Positions 1 through 5,256 of a stretch of DNA of 6,822 bases are shown piece by piece. Source of the DNA: Actinomycetes bacterium. GTDB taxonomy: Bacteria; Actinomycetota; Acidimicrobiia; Acidimicrobiales; JAJYPT01. A model generated the notes under the pieces. That model saw nothing but the letters and a program-made list of their open reading frames with translations. It was not told where the DNA came from and searched no databases. The stretch covers positions 1 through 6,822 of the forward strand of contig JAJYPT010000095.1 of the NCBI GenBank assembly GCA_021795135.1, in the 5' to 3' direction. Numbering within the stretch: the stretch's first letter is position 1; the number at the start of each line of letters is the position of its first letter. The translations under genes and the position numbers were made by a program.

Positions 1-141
1 ATTGGAACTTGTATAATTTCTTTAATATTTATTGTCTCTTTTGGCTCTAATCTCATTTATCCTCTAGCTCTAATTGTAATTGGTATTGTAGCTAGAGCTA
101 GAGGAAGAAAAACTTTTTCAAGTGCAAAAATTCAAGAGTAA
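1..141 (+). CDS. C-terminal fragment of a membrane protein (cut by window edge)
   Basis: The frame beginning at base 1 is open for 46 codons and ends at TAA (139-141). The visible peptide starts with a hydrophobic stretch (IGTCIISLIFIVSFGSNLIY), continues through a second hydrophobic run (PLALIVIGIVA), and ends in a short basic and polar tail (RARGRKTFSSAKIQE). This is the usual look of the last membrane helix or helices of an inner-membrane protein with a positive-inside C-terminus. The start lies outside the window, so length and family are unknown. It faces the TDT transporter gene tail to tail with a 35-bp gap. I infer coding from the open frame, the hydrophobic pattern and the proper end; I do not recognise the family. 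It could be a chance open frame, although 46 codons in such AT-rich DNA makes that less likely. Confidence 0.55.
   Translation: MGTCIISLIFIVSFGSNLIYPLALIVIGIVARARGRKTFSSAKIQE
60..105. repeat. 13-bp perfect inverted repeat, 20-nt spacer
   Basis: TCCTCTAGCTCTA at 60-72 is the exact reverse complement of TAGAGCTAGAGGA at 93-105. The stem would hold six G:C pairs and the loop 20 nt. It sits inside the 3' end of the partial membrane-protein gene and about 72 bp beyond the stop codon of the TDT gene on the other strand. No U-tract follows directly on either strand, so it is not a standard intrinsic terminator. It could be an RNA hairpin at the end of either transcript, a protein-binding site, or a by-product of codon use (CTA GCT CTA against AGA GCT AGA). 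Confidence 0.6.
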
Positions 142-176
142 GTCTTTTTGGTAAGAAATAAAATTTATTCCAAATA

Positions 177-1358
177 TCATGCTTGCTTTTGATCTAGTTG
201 GATTTGAATTTTAGTTGGACTTGTAGCAAATAAGTGTCCTAGATAGGTTCCTTTAGCGGTAAGAGTTGCCACTATTGCCCAAGCTCCAATTAGCCCAAAG
301 TATAGAAATACTCCGATATAAGCAAGAAGATGTGAGTTGGTTTTTAGCGCTAATTCAAAAGTTCCAGTTGTAAATACCCCAAGAGGAAAAGTAAAAGCCC
401 ACCAGGTCAAAGAAAATGGCAAATGATTTTTTGCTGTTTTGAAAGTTACGATAGCCGAAAGCAAAAGCCATAAAATTCCAAATCCCCATAGGCTAAGTCC
501 ATAAAAGATTCCTATCGCACTAAGGCTATTTGCTACTTGAGGCAGTATTGTTTTAGAAGAATTAGCTAATAAGTTAATTGCTCCAATTGAAGTTCCTATT
601 GGACCAAGTACTATCCATAAAGTAGGGACAATTTGGCAAGAACATAATTTGTGGTACATCAATCTTGAATACAACATCACGATTATGATGGCAGCCATAA
701 CCATACTTGATCCAAATAACATATAGTTTAGTAGTAAAAAATCTAATTGGAATTGTCCTGTAGGCAAGTGAGGCAATAACAATGCACTTGCTCCAGATGC
801 CACTACCCCTGGAACTACTGGCATTAACCAAGTTGCATATGTCTGTTCAGGTTTGAAATTGTGAATGCTAAACATTAAAAAAGGTATTCCTATAGCTGTA
901 GCTAGGCCAGTCGTAGCACCTATTGTCCAAAGAACAAAAGCCATATCTAGGGCAATATGTGGATTGATAACTTTGGATCCAATAAGCATAAAACCAGTTC
1001 CAACAGTCAAAAATGCCATCGGAGGTGCTCCGTAAAACTGTGCTATAGCAGGGTCTAAAAAAGTTTTTTTAGCTTCGCTAGGATACATAATCCACTGTGT
1101 CAAAGTTGTCAAACTAAGAATAAATAACAAGAATGTATCTGCTATCCATAAATAAGTTGTAAAGGTTTTGATCCCCATTATATGAATTGGCAATAAAGCT
1201 CCAGCATTTGCGACTATGCCAGTTCCCATAATGGATGCAAACCAGTTCGGAGATAGATGTCGGATAATAAACTTAGGGTGTTCTAGCTCAGGAAAAATAT
1301 TAAAAATACGGGCTTTTTGCATTGGTAGCCCAACAGTTGAGGACTGATGAGTTTGCAT
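177..1358 (-). CDS. TDT-family (TehA/Mae1/SLAC1/Ssu1) anion transporter
   Basis: The 393-residue integral membrane protein has about ten hydrophobic segments (near residues 38-57, 67-91, 110-128, 135-162, 177-197, 207-231, 244-266, 277-303, 314-338 and 343-366). Family hallmarks are PNWFASIMGTGIVA (37-50), the proline-rich ATWLMPVVPGVVASG (175-189), the glycine-rich LGPIGTSIGA (251-260) and WWAFTFPLGVFTTGTFEL (319-336). Members move monovalent or dicarboxylate anions across the membrane: TehA (tellurite-linked anion channel), Mae1 (malate), SLAC1 (chloride/nitrate) and Ssu1 (sulfite efflux). Substrate cannot be read from the sequence. The start at 1358 is preferred because GAAAGGAAACAG lies directly upstream; the next Met (residue 13) has no Shine-Dalgarno. 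A LysR regulator is transcribed divergently 125 bp away, the classic arrangement for a regulator and its target. I infer an effector-controlled anion exporter, with sulfite as one candidate. Confidence 0.9.
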   Translation of the reverse strand: MQTHQSSTVGLPMQKARIFNIFPELEHPKFIIRHLSPNWFASIMGTGIVANAGALLPIHIMGIKTFTTYLWIADTFLLFILSLTTLTQWIMYPSEAKKTFLDPAIAQFYGAPPMAFLTVGTGFMLIGSKVINPHIALDMAFVLWTIGATTGLATAIGIPFLMFSIHNFKPEQTYATWLMPVVPGVVASGASALLLPHLPTGQFQLDFLLLNYMLFGSSMVMAAIIIVMLYSRLMYHKLCSCQIVPTLWIVLGPIGTSIGAINLLANSSKTILPQVANSLSAIGIFYGLSLWGFGILWLLLSAIVTFKTAKNHLPFSLTWWAFTFPLGVFTTGTFELALKTNSHLLAYIGVFLYFGLIGAWAIVATLTAKGTYLGHLFATSPTKIQIQLDQKQA

Positions 1359-1483
1359 CTGTTTCCTTTCAATCGAATTAAATTAGGCTTTGTAATAAGA
1401 TTAGAAGTGAAAAATCATTTAGTCTAACAAAACATTTTTATCAATTTGTTTATAAATTCCGAACAATGGTCTAGTTTGGAGTT
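1359..1483. promoter_or_regulatory. Divergent regulatory region, TDT transporter / LysR regulator
   Basis: This 125-bp AT-rich region must hold the promoters of both genes. Candidate operator elements are the 9-bp palindrome TTAG-T-CTAA (1419-1427), AACAAA/TTTGTT (1426-1431 and 1445-1450), and TTAT-N10-ATAA (1438-1441 and 1452-1455). The last is close to, but not exactly, the T-N11-A pattern LysR proteins favour. TATAAA at 1451-1456 could be the -10 box for the regulator; no good -35 is seen 17 bp upstream. On the minus strand the transporter's RBS (AAAGGA) overlaps 1364-1369. That LysR binds here is inferred from gene arrangement; the exact site is not determined. Confidence 0.5.
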
Positions 1484-2401
1484 ATGCAGGAAAAATTTTT
1501 AAAATTAATCTCGGATTCTAAAATATCTTTAGATCAGTTGAGAACATTTTTAGTATTAGGACGCCTTGAGCATCTTACAAAAGCTTCTGAGGAACTTTAT
1601 TTATCTCAAGCAGCAGTTAGCCAGCAGTTAAAGACATTAGAAAAAAATCTTGGAGTACAACTTTTCGAAAGACAAGGCAGGAGAATATATCTTAGTTCTG
1701 TAGGTAAAAGTCTTATGCAACCTTGTCTAGAGGTTCTCCTATCTGTTCAAGTAGTAGAAGAACTTGCAAATTCTTATAAAGGATTAGAGCTGGGCACCTT
1801 ATCTATAGCAGCTTCTCATACCGTAGGTATACATTGGCTCCCAAAGAATTTAGCTCCTTTTGCTGATTCTTATAAAGGTATAGAGATAAAAGTAGAGTTA
1901 GACAATAGCGAAACTGCTTTAAAAAGACTCATTGATGGATATGTAGATTGTGCAATAATTGAAGGAAAAATCCCTTATGACACCTTAGATACTTTAATTG
2001 TAGAACAAGATGTTTTAGTCGCTGCAGTCAGTGCTAATCATGAATTGGCAAAGTTGGAAAATATAGATTCAAAAGATTTACTAAATTATAGATATTTGTC
2101 TCGAGAACCTGGGTCTGGGACAGAAGCTTTAGCTGCTAGAGTTATTGGTCCATCATATAAAAAAGGATCTGTTTATGAATTTGGTGGAGCTGAAGCAATT
2201 AGATCAGCGATTTTAGCTGGAATGGGTTATGGGGTTATATCTAAAACTATTATAGAAAATGATTTGATAAATAACTCAATTATAATAATGGAACTAAATA
2301 GACCTTCTGTATCTCGTAAATTCAAAGCCGTTAGAAGGAAGGGGAACAAAATTCCTTCTTTGGAGTCATTTTGGGAACACCTATCTAAATTATCTTTTTG
2401 A
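1484..2401 (+). CDS. LysR-family transcriptional regulator, CysL/CbbR-like
   Basis: The 305-residue protein has the standard length and layout of a LysR regulator. An N-terminal winged helix-turn-helix spans about residues 16-75 (QLRTFLVLGRLEHLTKASEEL, then LSQAAVSQQLKTLE and LGVQLFERQGRRIYLS). A linker helix follows, then a periplasmic-binding-like effector domain from about 103 to 301. The segment SREPGSGT (206-213) matches the REPGSGT loop typical of the CysL/CbbR branch, where it lies at the effector pocket; this hints at a small anionic ligand but does not identify it. The start has only a weak, tight Shine-Dalgarno (GGAG two bases before ATG); the ATG at 1466 is closed by an in-frame TAG. 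The gene is divergent from the TDT transporter, which is its most likely target, along with itself. Confidence 0.93.
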   Translation: MQEKFLKLISDSKISLDQLRTFLVLGRLEHLTKASEELYLSQAAVSQQLKTLEKNLGVQLFERQGRRIYLSSVGKSLMQPCLEVLLSVQVVEELANSYKGLELGTLSIAASHTVGIHWLPKNLAPFADSYKGIEIKVELDNSETALKRLIDGYVDCAIIEGKIPYDTLDTLIVEQDVLVAAVSANHELAKLENIDSKDLLNYRYLSREPGSGTEALAARVIGPSYKKGSVYEFGGAEAIRSAILAGMGYGVISKTIIENDLINNSIIIMELNRPSVSRKFKAVRRKGNKIPSLESFWEHLSKLSF

Positions 2402-2427
2402 GATTAAAAGTGGGGATATTTTATTTC

Positions 2428-2457
2428 TTGTGTAGAATTAGAATTTTTTGGGATAAT
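2428..2457 (+). promoter_or_regulatory. Candidate promoter of the 77-aa membrane protein gene
   Basis: TTGTGT (2428-2433) and GATAAT (2452-2457) are separated by 18 bp and resemble -35 and -10 boxes (3/6 and 5/6 matches to sigma-70 consensus). They lie 35 bp before the start codon of the small gene, in the 90-bp gap after the LysR gene. The DNA is AT-rich, so a chance match is possible. No terminator hairpin is visible after the LysR gene, so read-through is an alternative. Confidence 0.3.
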
Positions 2458-2491
2458 TTTTTCTTAATATATTTGAAAAAAGGTAAATTTT

Positions 2492-2725
2492 ATGATCACA
2501 TTATTTGGAGTTGTATCTTTAGTCTTTATGATGGCAATGTATGGCTTTGAACAGCGACATTATAAATTTACTTTTACTTTTGCTTTTGGGTGTTTTTTAT
2601 CAAGTATTTATGGTTTTTTATCTAATGCATGGCCCTTTGGAGCCACAGAGGCAATTTGGACTCTAATAGCTATTCGGCGGGCAATGCTAGCTAGATCTAT
2701 TAGTCTTAGCTCACCAAAAGACTAA
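2492..2725 (+). CDS. Small three-helix membrane protein, unknown function
   Basis: The 77-residue hydrophobic protein has three probable membrane segments (about 2-18, 26-46 and 48-64) and a short basic, polar C-terminal tail. The conserved-looking part is SIYGFLSNAWPFGATEAIW followed by TLIAIRR. From memory, small bacterial proteins of this pattern (G-x-WPFG-x-x-EAIW-x-x-x-A-x-RR) occur widely with no known function; I cannot name a family with certainty. AAAAAAGG at 2476-2483 supplies a Shine-Dalgarno eight bases before ATG. The gene converges on the Imm-like gene, sharing 4 bp at the stops. I take it as real because of the good RBS, the membrane topology and the distinctive motif. Confidence 0.75.
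   Translation: MITLFGVVSLVFMMAMYGFEQRHYKFTFTFAFGCFLSSIYGFLSNAWPFGATEAIWTLIAIRRAMLARSISLSSPKD
2700..2725. terminator. Hairpin over the overlapping stop codons; possible bidirectional terminator
   Basis: TTAGTCTT (2700-2707) and AAGACTAA (2718-2725) are perfect 8-bp arms around a 10-nt loop. The right arm holds the TAA stop of the plus-strand gene (2723-2725) and the complement of the minus-strand TAG stop (2722-2724). On the plus strand ATTTTA follows, a short U-run; on the minus strand no U-run follows. It therefore fits a weak intrinsic terminator for the plus-strand gene better than for the minus-strand gene. The stem has only two G:C pairs, so strength is doubtful. Confidence 0.45.
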
Positions 2726-3021
2726 ATTTTAGAAGGAGAATATTTAGAAGATAAAGACATTGTCAAAGCAATGATCCAGCCTATGATTGACCATCCTAAA
2801 AATATATTGATTATAGCTATTAGACCTGTTTTTTTATTATGGCGCAAAAGTGCTAGTAGCGAAGGAATTATATAGATAACAATTCCTATGAACATGATTA
2901 TGGTTAAAATTAATCCAAGAATTGTGACAAATATTATATGGGCAAAATCTATAAGTAGAAGTAGTAAAATAACAGCCAAAAAAATTATAAAGAACTTTTT
3001 GCTATTATTAGAATTTTTCAT
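2722..3021 (-). CDS. Superinfection immunity (Imm)-type small membrane protein
   Basis: The 99-residue protein has a short charged N-terminus (MKNSNNSKK), a strongly hydrophobic first half (about 9-57), the basic link LLRHNKK (58-64), and a last helix with NIFLGWSIIGWIIAL (72-86). The pairing of a P-x-x-x-ALLRHxKx turn with N-x-FLGW-x-x-IGW-x-x-AL is the signature of the superinfection immunity protein family named after phage T4 Imm. In T4 that protein blocks DNA injection by a second phage. Many bacterial chromosomes carry homologues without known function. No other phage gene is seen, so defence is only a possibility. AAAAGG lies six bases before ATG, supporting the start. The two small membrane genes here overlap tail to tail by 4 bp. 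Confidence 0.8.
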   Translation of the reverse strand: MKNSNNSKKFFIIFLAVILLLLLIDFAHIIFVTILGLILTIIMFIGIVIYIIPSLLALLRHNKKTGLIAIINIFLGWSIIGWIIALTMSLSSKYSPSKI

Positions 3022-3132
3022 ATTAAACCTTTTCTAAAATCCATGAACTAGATTTTGTTTTATTTAAACACTCTGGTTTGGGTGTGTGTAAAAATCATTA
3101 AATTAATTAAGAAGCACAAAACTATAATTTTA

Positions 3133-3161
3133 TTTTTAGTTATGAACTTAGAAATTCACAA
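3133..3161 (-). promoter_or_regulatory. Weak candidate promoter for the Imm-like gene
   Basis: Read on the minus strand, TTGTGA (complement of 3156-3161) and TAAAAA (complement of 3133-3138) are 17 bp apart, each with 4 of 6 matches to the -35 and -10 consensus. A transcript from here would have a leader of roughly 105 nt before the ATG at 3021. In DNA this AT-rich such a match is only suggestive. Confidence 0.2.
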
Positions 3162-3301
3162 CTTTAAACAAAGTGCCTCGAAGGGAATCTATCTATCTTA
3201 TTTTTAAATATTGTAATATAACTAGTGATTTTTCTTGAGTCTCTTTTTAAAAAAATTGCTTTGGAATTTCAAATCTTTGATATTACTATTTTTTCAATTT
3301 C

Positions 3302-3315
3302 TTGATTTTCATCAA
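3302..3315. promoter_or_regulatory. Perfect FNR-type palindrome TTGAT-N4-ATCAA
   Basis: The 14-bp site TTGAT-TTTC-ATCAA matches the full FNR-family consensus (10 of 10 specified bases). It stands 26 bp, centre to centre, from a second near-match. The nearest start codon downstream on the minus strand is that of the Imm-like gene, about 280 bp away; the EAL gene ends 78 bp away. Binding by a CRP/FNR-family protein is inferred from the motif only, and no such regulator lies in the window. Confidence 0.35.
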
Positions 3316-3327
3316 TAAGATGGATCT

Positions 3328-3341
3328 GTGATTTTTATCAA
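3328..3341. promoter_or_regulatory. Second FNR/CRP-like palindrome, GTGAT-N4-ATCAA
   Basis: GTGAT-TTTT-ATCAA differs from the FNR consensus only at the first base. Read as a CRP site (TGTGA-N6-TCACA), 3327-3342 has TGTGA intact and TCAAC on the right, so 8 of 10 match. It shares a 13-bp core with the upstream site (TGATTTTCATCAA against TGATTTTTATCAA). The pair looks like a tandem operator, but chance in AT-rich DNA is not excluded. Confidence 0.3.
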
Positions 3342-3357
3342 CTTTAAAAATTTTTTC

Positions 3358-3379
3358 AGTCTAGAGAGATGTATAGACT
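3358..3379 (-). terminator. Weak hairpin downstream of the EAL gene
   Basis: AGTCTA (3358-3363) and TAGACT (3374-3379) form a perfect 6-bp stem with a 10-nt loop, 13 bp past the stop codon of the EAL gene. On the minus strand the hairpin is followed by GAAAAAATTTTT, so the U-run is displaced by an A-run and this is not a canonical terminator. It is the only plausible transcript end for the EAL gene that I see. Confidence 0.25.
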
Positions 3380-3392
3380 TAAGATAAATTTT

Positions 3393-5048
3393 TTAGTTTT
3401 CATCTTTTGTGTTTTGTTCTTTGTTCTCTTGAAAGCAGCGTTTTTCTCTAGCATCATGTCTATCATCTTTTACTGTATCGCGCTCTAGTTCAGCTAAGGT
3501 TCGTTCATCTGAATTATTCCCTCGAATATTTTGAGCTATGTGACGTTCAAGATTGTCATGGGAACGTTGTTCTTTGGACAAATTATTTTCATCTGGAAGT
3601 TTTTTATCTCTTTGGTCTGCCAATTTATCTCTTTGGTCTGCCAATTTATCTCTTTGGTCTGCCAATTTATCTCTTTGATCAGCTAAGTTGTCTCTTTGGT
3701 CTGCGACTTTGCTTCTAGAGACCATAGGTGTTTTATTAGATTTGAATTGTAATAAATTAGCTTCGCACCTAGAGATTGAATTAGGTATTTCTTCAGATGG
3801 AACAGCTTTGCTAAAGAACCATCCTTGTCCATAAGTACAGGATAAGGAACGCAAAATATCGTATTGTTCTTTAGTCTCAATTCCTTCAGCAATTGAAGAT
3901 CCATTAACGGCTTTTGCTAATTTTATGATACTTGCAGTAATGGCTCTGTCTTCTGTAGCTGCGCCTATGCCAGATGTAAATGAACGGTCTATTTTCAATG
4001 CCCTAATATGATAGCGTTTGAGGTAAACTAGAGAACTATATCCTGTTCCAAAGTCATCAATTGCAATTGAAATGCCCAAAGAGGTAATTTTATTTAATAC
4101 AGTGGCGGCTAGTTCTGCATCTTCTATGATGGCTGATTCTGTTACTTCAAGTGTCAAGCTAGTGGGTTTAATTTGTGTATCATCTAAAATCCGGGTCAAG
4201 GTATGAATTAATCCCGGACTAGTAATTTGGTGAGGAGATAAATTGATAGCCATTTCAATATCTAAACCTTGACTATTCCAAACTTGGAGTTGTTTGCATG
4301 CTTTTTCTAATACCCATGCTCCAAGTTCTATTATTTGATTGGTACTTTCAGCAAAAGGTATAAAAAGATCAGGTCCAACCAGCCCATTTGTTGGGTGTTG
4401 CCAACGAATCAGAGCTTCTAGACTACTTACAGTTCCCTTTTTAAGATCTATGATTGGTTGATAATATAATACGAATTCTTCTCGATCCAAAGCTTGTTTT
4501 AAATCAGCCTTAGTATAAGAAGAGCTTATGGCTGAATTATTATTTTGAGGACCTAGTTTAGCTATATTGATTTCCCCGCGTTTTTGAACGTCTTGTATGA
4601 CAGTGTCGGTTATTGCTAGTGAATCTTGGGCTAATTGTACTTGTCTTTGTTCTATAGAAGATAAAATTGCAAAGGTCAAAACGTTTGAATCATAGGAATC
4701 TTTAGCAAAATAATTATCTGCTCCTGCTACGATGATTTTTGAACCGAAATTTTGCTCTTTGGGACCATTGAGTACAATCAAGGCTGTATCTGGACTGTGG
4801 TGGCTTATCTTAGATACAAGATCTTCTTGGTCTGTCTCAATTGATAATAAGTCGACAATAATAATGTCATATTTTTGTTTTGGTGTTGCTAATACATCTA
4901 GGAAATTGGATGTTGTGACAATGTCTACAGAATTTAATTTATTTTTTATTGTATTAAATATTGGGGAGGTGTCAGAACCAGTTTGTTTTACTAGCAAAAG
5001 ACGTAAAGATGAACTTCTTATTCTAGTCTTGTGGTTGTCTTTGGTCAT
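3393..5048 (-). CDS. EAL-domain c-di-GMP phosphodiesterase with degenerate receiver and ADQRD-repeat tail
   Basis: The 551-residue soluble protein has three parts. Residues about 14-130 form a receiver-like fold: putative phospho-acceptor D66 in YDIIIVDL and K116 in GADNYFAK are present, but the acidic pair after the first strand is replaced (LLLVKQ, K21-Q22) and the switch Thr/Ser by N94. A helical linker (130-180) leads to an EAL domain (about 182-425). There the catalytic set appears complete: E211 (EALIRW), N269 (AINLSP), E301 (LEVTES), D331-D332 (DDFGTGYSSL), K352 (LKIDRSF), E388 (AEGIET) and Q408 (YGQGWFFSK). It should therefore hydrolyse c-di-GMP to pGpG; no GGDEF domain is present. 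The tail (442-551) is highly charged and holds five ADQRD repeats. AGAGGAG four bases before ATG fixes the start. The gene is a single unit divergent from the PfpI gene. Its partners are unknown. Confidence 0.93.
   Translation of the reverse strand: MTKDNHKTRIRSSSLRLLLVKQTGSDTSPIFNTIKNKLNSVDIVTTSNFLDVLATPKQKYDIIIVDLLSIETDQEDLVSKISHHSPDTALIVLNGPKEQNFGSKIIVAGADNYFAKDSYDSNVLTFAILSSIEQRQVQLAQDSLAITDTVIQDVQKRGEINIAKLGPQNNNSAISSSYTKADLKQALDREEFVLYYQPIIDLKKGTVSSLEALIRWQHPTNGLVGPDLFIPFAESTNQIIELGAWVLEKACKQLQVWNSQGLDIEMAINLSPHQITSPGLIHTLTRILDDTQIKPTSLTLEVTESAIIEDAELAATVLNKITSLGISIAIDDFGTGYSSLVYLKRYHIRALKIDRSFTSGIGAATEDRAITASIIKLAKAVNGSSIAEGIETKEQYDILRSLSCTYGQGWFFSKAVPSEEIPNSISRCEANLLQFKSNKTPMVSRSKVADQRDNLADQRDKLADQRDKLADQRDKLADQRDKKLPDENNLSKEQRSHDNLERHIAQNIRGNNSDERTLAELERDTVKDDRHDAREKRCFQENKEQNTKDEN
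3606..3704 (-). repeat. 21-bp in-frame tandem repeat encoding five (K/N)L-ADQRD units
   Basis: Three identical 21-bp units (3606-3626, 3627-3647, 3648-3668) are followed by a diverged unit (3669-3689, with GATCAGCTAAG changes) and a partial fifth (3690-3704). They encode ADQRD five times at heptad spacing (residues 449-481). Identical copies next to diverged ones suggest recent expansion by slippage or recombination, and copy number may differ between strains. A seven-residue period with charged positions fits a helical, coiled-coil-like stalk. Similar ADQRD/ADERD repeats are, from memory, found in actinobacterial signalling proteins; their role is unknown. Confidence 0.9.
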
Positions 5049-5101
5049 GATACTCCTCTTGGGAGTTGATAGCTATATTCTTGGAAGGCCAGAGCTACAA
5101 C

Positions 5102-5121
5102 TGCATGATGAATGTCATGCA
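5102..5121. promoter_or_regulatory. 20-bp inverted repeat upstream of the EAL gene; operator candidate
   Basis: TGCATGA (5102-5108) and TCATGCA (5115-5121) are perfect 7-bp arms with a 6-bp centre. The site lies about 53 bp before the ATG of the EAL gene and 196 bp before that of the PfpI gene, which makes it better placed to control the former. It could be a dimeric repressor operator or a hairpin in the leader RNA. I do not see a convincing -35/-10 pair for the EAL gene next to it; TTGTAG and TATAGC 17 bp apart on the minus strand are only a poor match. Confidence 0.45.
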
Positions 5122-5151
5122 TAAAGTGATTGGTTAACTATTTATAACTTA

Positions 5152-5167
5152 AGCGAATTTTATCACA
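5152..5167. promoter_or_regulatory. CRP-like half-conserved site in the EAL/PfpI intergenic region
   Basis: AGCGA-N6-TCACA matches the CRP consensus TGTGA-N6-TCACA at 8 of 10 positions, with the right half perfect. It is about 104 bp from the EAL start and 150 bp from the PfpI start. The match may be chance; it is listed because related motifs occur at 3302-3341. Confidence 0.2.
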
Positions 5168-5256
5168 TAAAACTATATGAATTGATACATAAAAAAATTG
5201 AATAGGCTAATATTTATTGCTCTCCAAATAATTTCACTAAGTTATTTTTAGATTTT

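Larger units (their letters stand above)
3022..3392. other. 371-bp gene-free, very AT-rich intergenic region
   Basis: No convincing gene is seen on either strand; the longest in-frame run noticed from an ATG is 21 codons (3142-3207, +) without a proper RBS. No tRNA or known structured RNA is recognised. The stretch lies after the EAL gene and before the Imm-like gene, both on the minus strand. It contains a weak promoter candidate (3133-3161), two FNR/CRP-like palindromes (3302-3315 and 3328-3341), an AT-only palindrome ATATT-GT-AATAT (3208-3219) and a small hairpin near the end of the EAL gene (3358-3379). An undetected small RNA cannot be excluded. Confidence 0.6.

Noticed and set aside
150..171. 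Possible hairpin GG...AATAAA-A-TTTATT...CC between the partial gene and the TDT gene
   Set aside because: The continuous part is only A:T pairs with a one-base loop, and the outer GG/CC do not align in register; not a credible terminator.
574..831. 85-codon open frame on the minus strand
   Set aside because: It lies wholly inside the TDT gene in another frame of the same strand, lacks a supporting RBS and has no recognisable family features.
2492..3021. Phage remnant or defence island suggested by the Imm-like gene
   Set aside because: No integrase, structural, toxin or other defence gene is present and no attachment-site repeats were seen; one family match is not enough.
3142..3207. 21-codon plus-strand open frame in the gene-free region
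   Set aside because: It is short, with no Shine-Dalgarno and no pattern of constraint; such frames are expected by chance.
3606..3704. CRISPR-like array from regularly spaced repeats
   Set aside because: The 21-bp units are directly adjacent with no spacers and encode an in-frame protein repeat.
3683..3904. 73-codon open frame on the minus strand
   Set aside because: It is an out-of-frame shadow within the EAL gene, across its conserved C-terminal motifs, which the main frame explains fully.
4732..5124. 130-codon open frame on the plus strand
   Set aside because: It is antisense to the N-terminal half of the EAL gene and its promoter region; the sense protein shows clear domain structure and this one does not.
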